Source: Verrucomicrobiota bacterium (lineage in GTDB: Bacteria; Verrucomicrobiota; Lentisphaeria; Victivallales; Victivallaceae). From it: a DNA stretch of 5,975 nt. Numbering within the stretch: position 1 is the first letter of the stretch; each line of letters starts with the position of its first letter. Positions 5,569 through 5,975 of the stretch are shown in pieces. The translations under genes were made by a program, and so were the position numbers. The stretch is taken from the NCBI GenBank assembly GCA_023459755.1, contig JAEWSS010000236.1, forward strand, positions 1-5,975, in the 5' to 3' direction. Below the pieces are notes generated by a model. It made no database searches. It was not told the origin of the DNA and saw nothing but the letters and a program-made list of their open reading frames with translations.

Positions 5569-5975
5569 TCAGATTTTCAGTTTGAGCCAGATCGACAGCC
5601 AACGTTCCGCCGGGATCGTTGTGCCGGTCACTTTGACCGCCTCACTGCCCAGCGTTGCGCCGAAAAAGGCGCATTTTTCGATCGGCTGACCGTAAAATAT
5701 TCCATACATGAAACCGGCCTGAAACAGGTCGCCGGCTCCGGTTGTGTCCACCGCTTCGGTTTTGAACGCCTCGAAGCGCTCGATTTTTCCATCTCCGGAC
5801 TTTACCGCACAGCCGTCGGCGCCAAGTTTGACCACTGCGGTCGCGCAGTATTTTCCAAGCGTCGCGGCCAGCTGCTCCGGCGGCAGTGGTTTGCCGCAGA
5901 ATGCCGCGGCCTCATCCGCGTTGGCGAAAACGATTTCAACTTTCGGAAGAACCGCCGCGATCCGGTCGCGGTATT
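5569..5975 (-). CDS. PfkB-family carbohydrate/nucleoside kinase, C-terminal part (possible adenosine kinase)
   Basis: Partial gene running off the right edge. The frame is open through the edge; the first whole codon is at 5973-5971, giving 134 visible residues, so the GTG at 5835 is internal and not the start. Visible features: FANADEAAAF (16-25) with the N-x-x-E magnesium/phosphate motif; VVKLGADGC (47-55), the usual strand and turn before the ATP site; and DTTGAGDLFQAGFMYG (76-91), the PfkB second signature with catalytic base Asp82 and the anion-hole GAGD. The end (GATLGSEAVKVTGTTIP..RW) resembles the adenosine-kinase-like branch found beside ahcY, which would convert adenosine to AMP. 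Sugar kinases such as ribokinase or fructokinase cannot be excluded without the N-terminal substrate lid. The gene is upstream of ahcY on the same strand with a 60-base gap, consistent with an operon. Confidence 0.9.
   Translation of the reverse strand, partial: YRDRIAAVLPKVEIVFANADEAAAFCGKPLPPEQLAATLGKYCATAVVKLGADGCAVKSGDGKIERFEAFKTEAVDTTGAGDLFQAGFMYGIFYGQPIEKCAFFGATLGSEAVKVTGTTIPAERWLSIWLKLKI

Overview
The window holds six protein-coding loci in two convergent blocks, from a moderately GC-rich Gram-negative-type bacterium. The presumed periplasmic solute-binding protein, the DUF2062 membrane protein and the long-form AhcY paired with a PfkB kinase would fit the PVC superphylum, perhaps a Lentisphaerota/Verrucomicrobiota-like anaerobe. 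That placement is an inference from gene style; no rRNA or marker gene is present.

Plus-strand block (1-3370). The window opens in the last 88 codons of a family-5 peptide/oligopeptide ABC-transporter substrate-binding protein. A DUF2062 membrane protein follows (322-852) with its own promoter and strong ribosome binding site. The 193-base gap after it holds two near-identical 30-base direct repeats 65 bases apart (the first supplies the DUF2062 stop codon), a long imperfect hairpin, a candidate promoter and a perfect 8+8 inverted repeat. Then comes the most unusual locus, 1046-3312. It is an XRE helix-turn-helix domain plus a cupin domain, fused in frame to the N-terminus of a medium/branched-chain or aryl acyl-CoA synthetase. 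The reading frame is broken by an apparent one-base loss at about 1925-1926; restoring it gives one 755-residue protein. The inverted repeat overlaps its predicted -10 region and is a natural candidate for an autoregulatory operator. A strong hairpin terminator (3332-3370), with T-runs on both strands, ends this block and probably also the opposing one.

Minus-strand block (5975 down to 3424). Transcription runs from a PfkB-family sugar/nucleoside kinase (C-terminal 134 residues visible, plausibly adenosine kinase), to ahcY (S-adenosylhomocysteine hydrolase, complete, all key residues present), to an unrecognised cysteine-rich membrane protein 30 bases further on. The first two genes make sense together: AhcY splits S-adenosylhomocysteine into homocysteine and adenosine, and an adenosine kinase would pull that reversible reaction forward by converting adenosine to AMP. 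The role of the membrane protein is unknown.

The best candidates for something undescribed are the regulator-enzyme fusion with its putative operator, the repeat pair that carries a tiny minus-strand ORF with a very good ribosome binding site, and the membrane protein in the ahcY operon.
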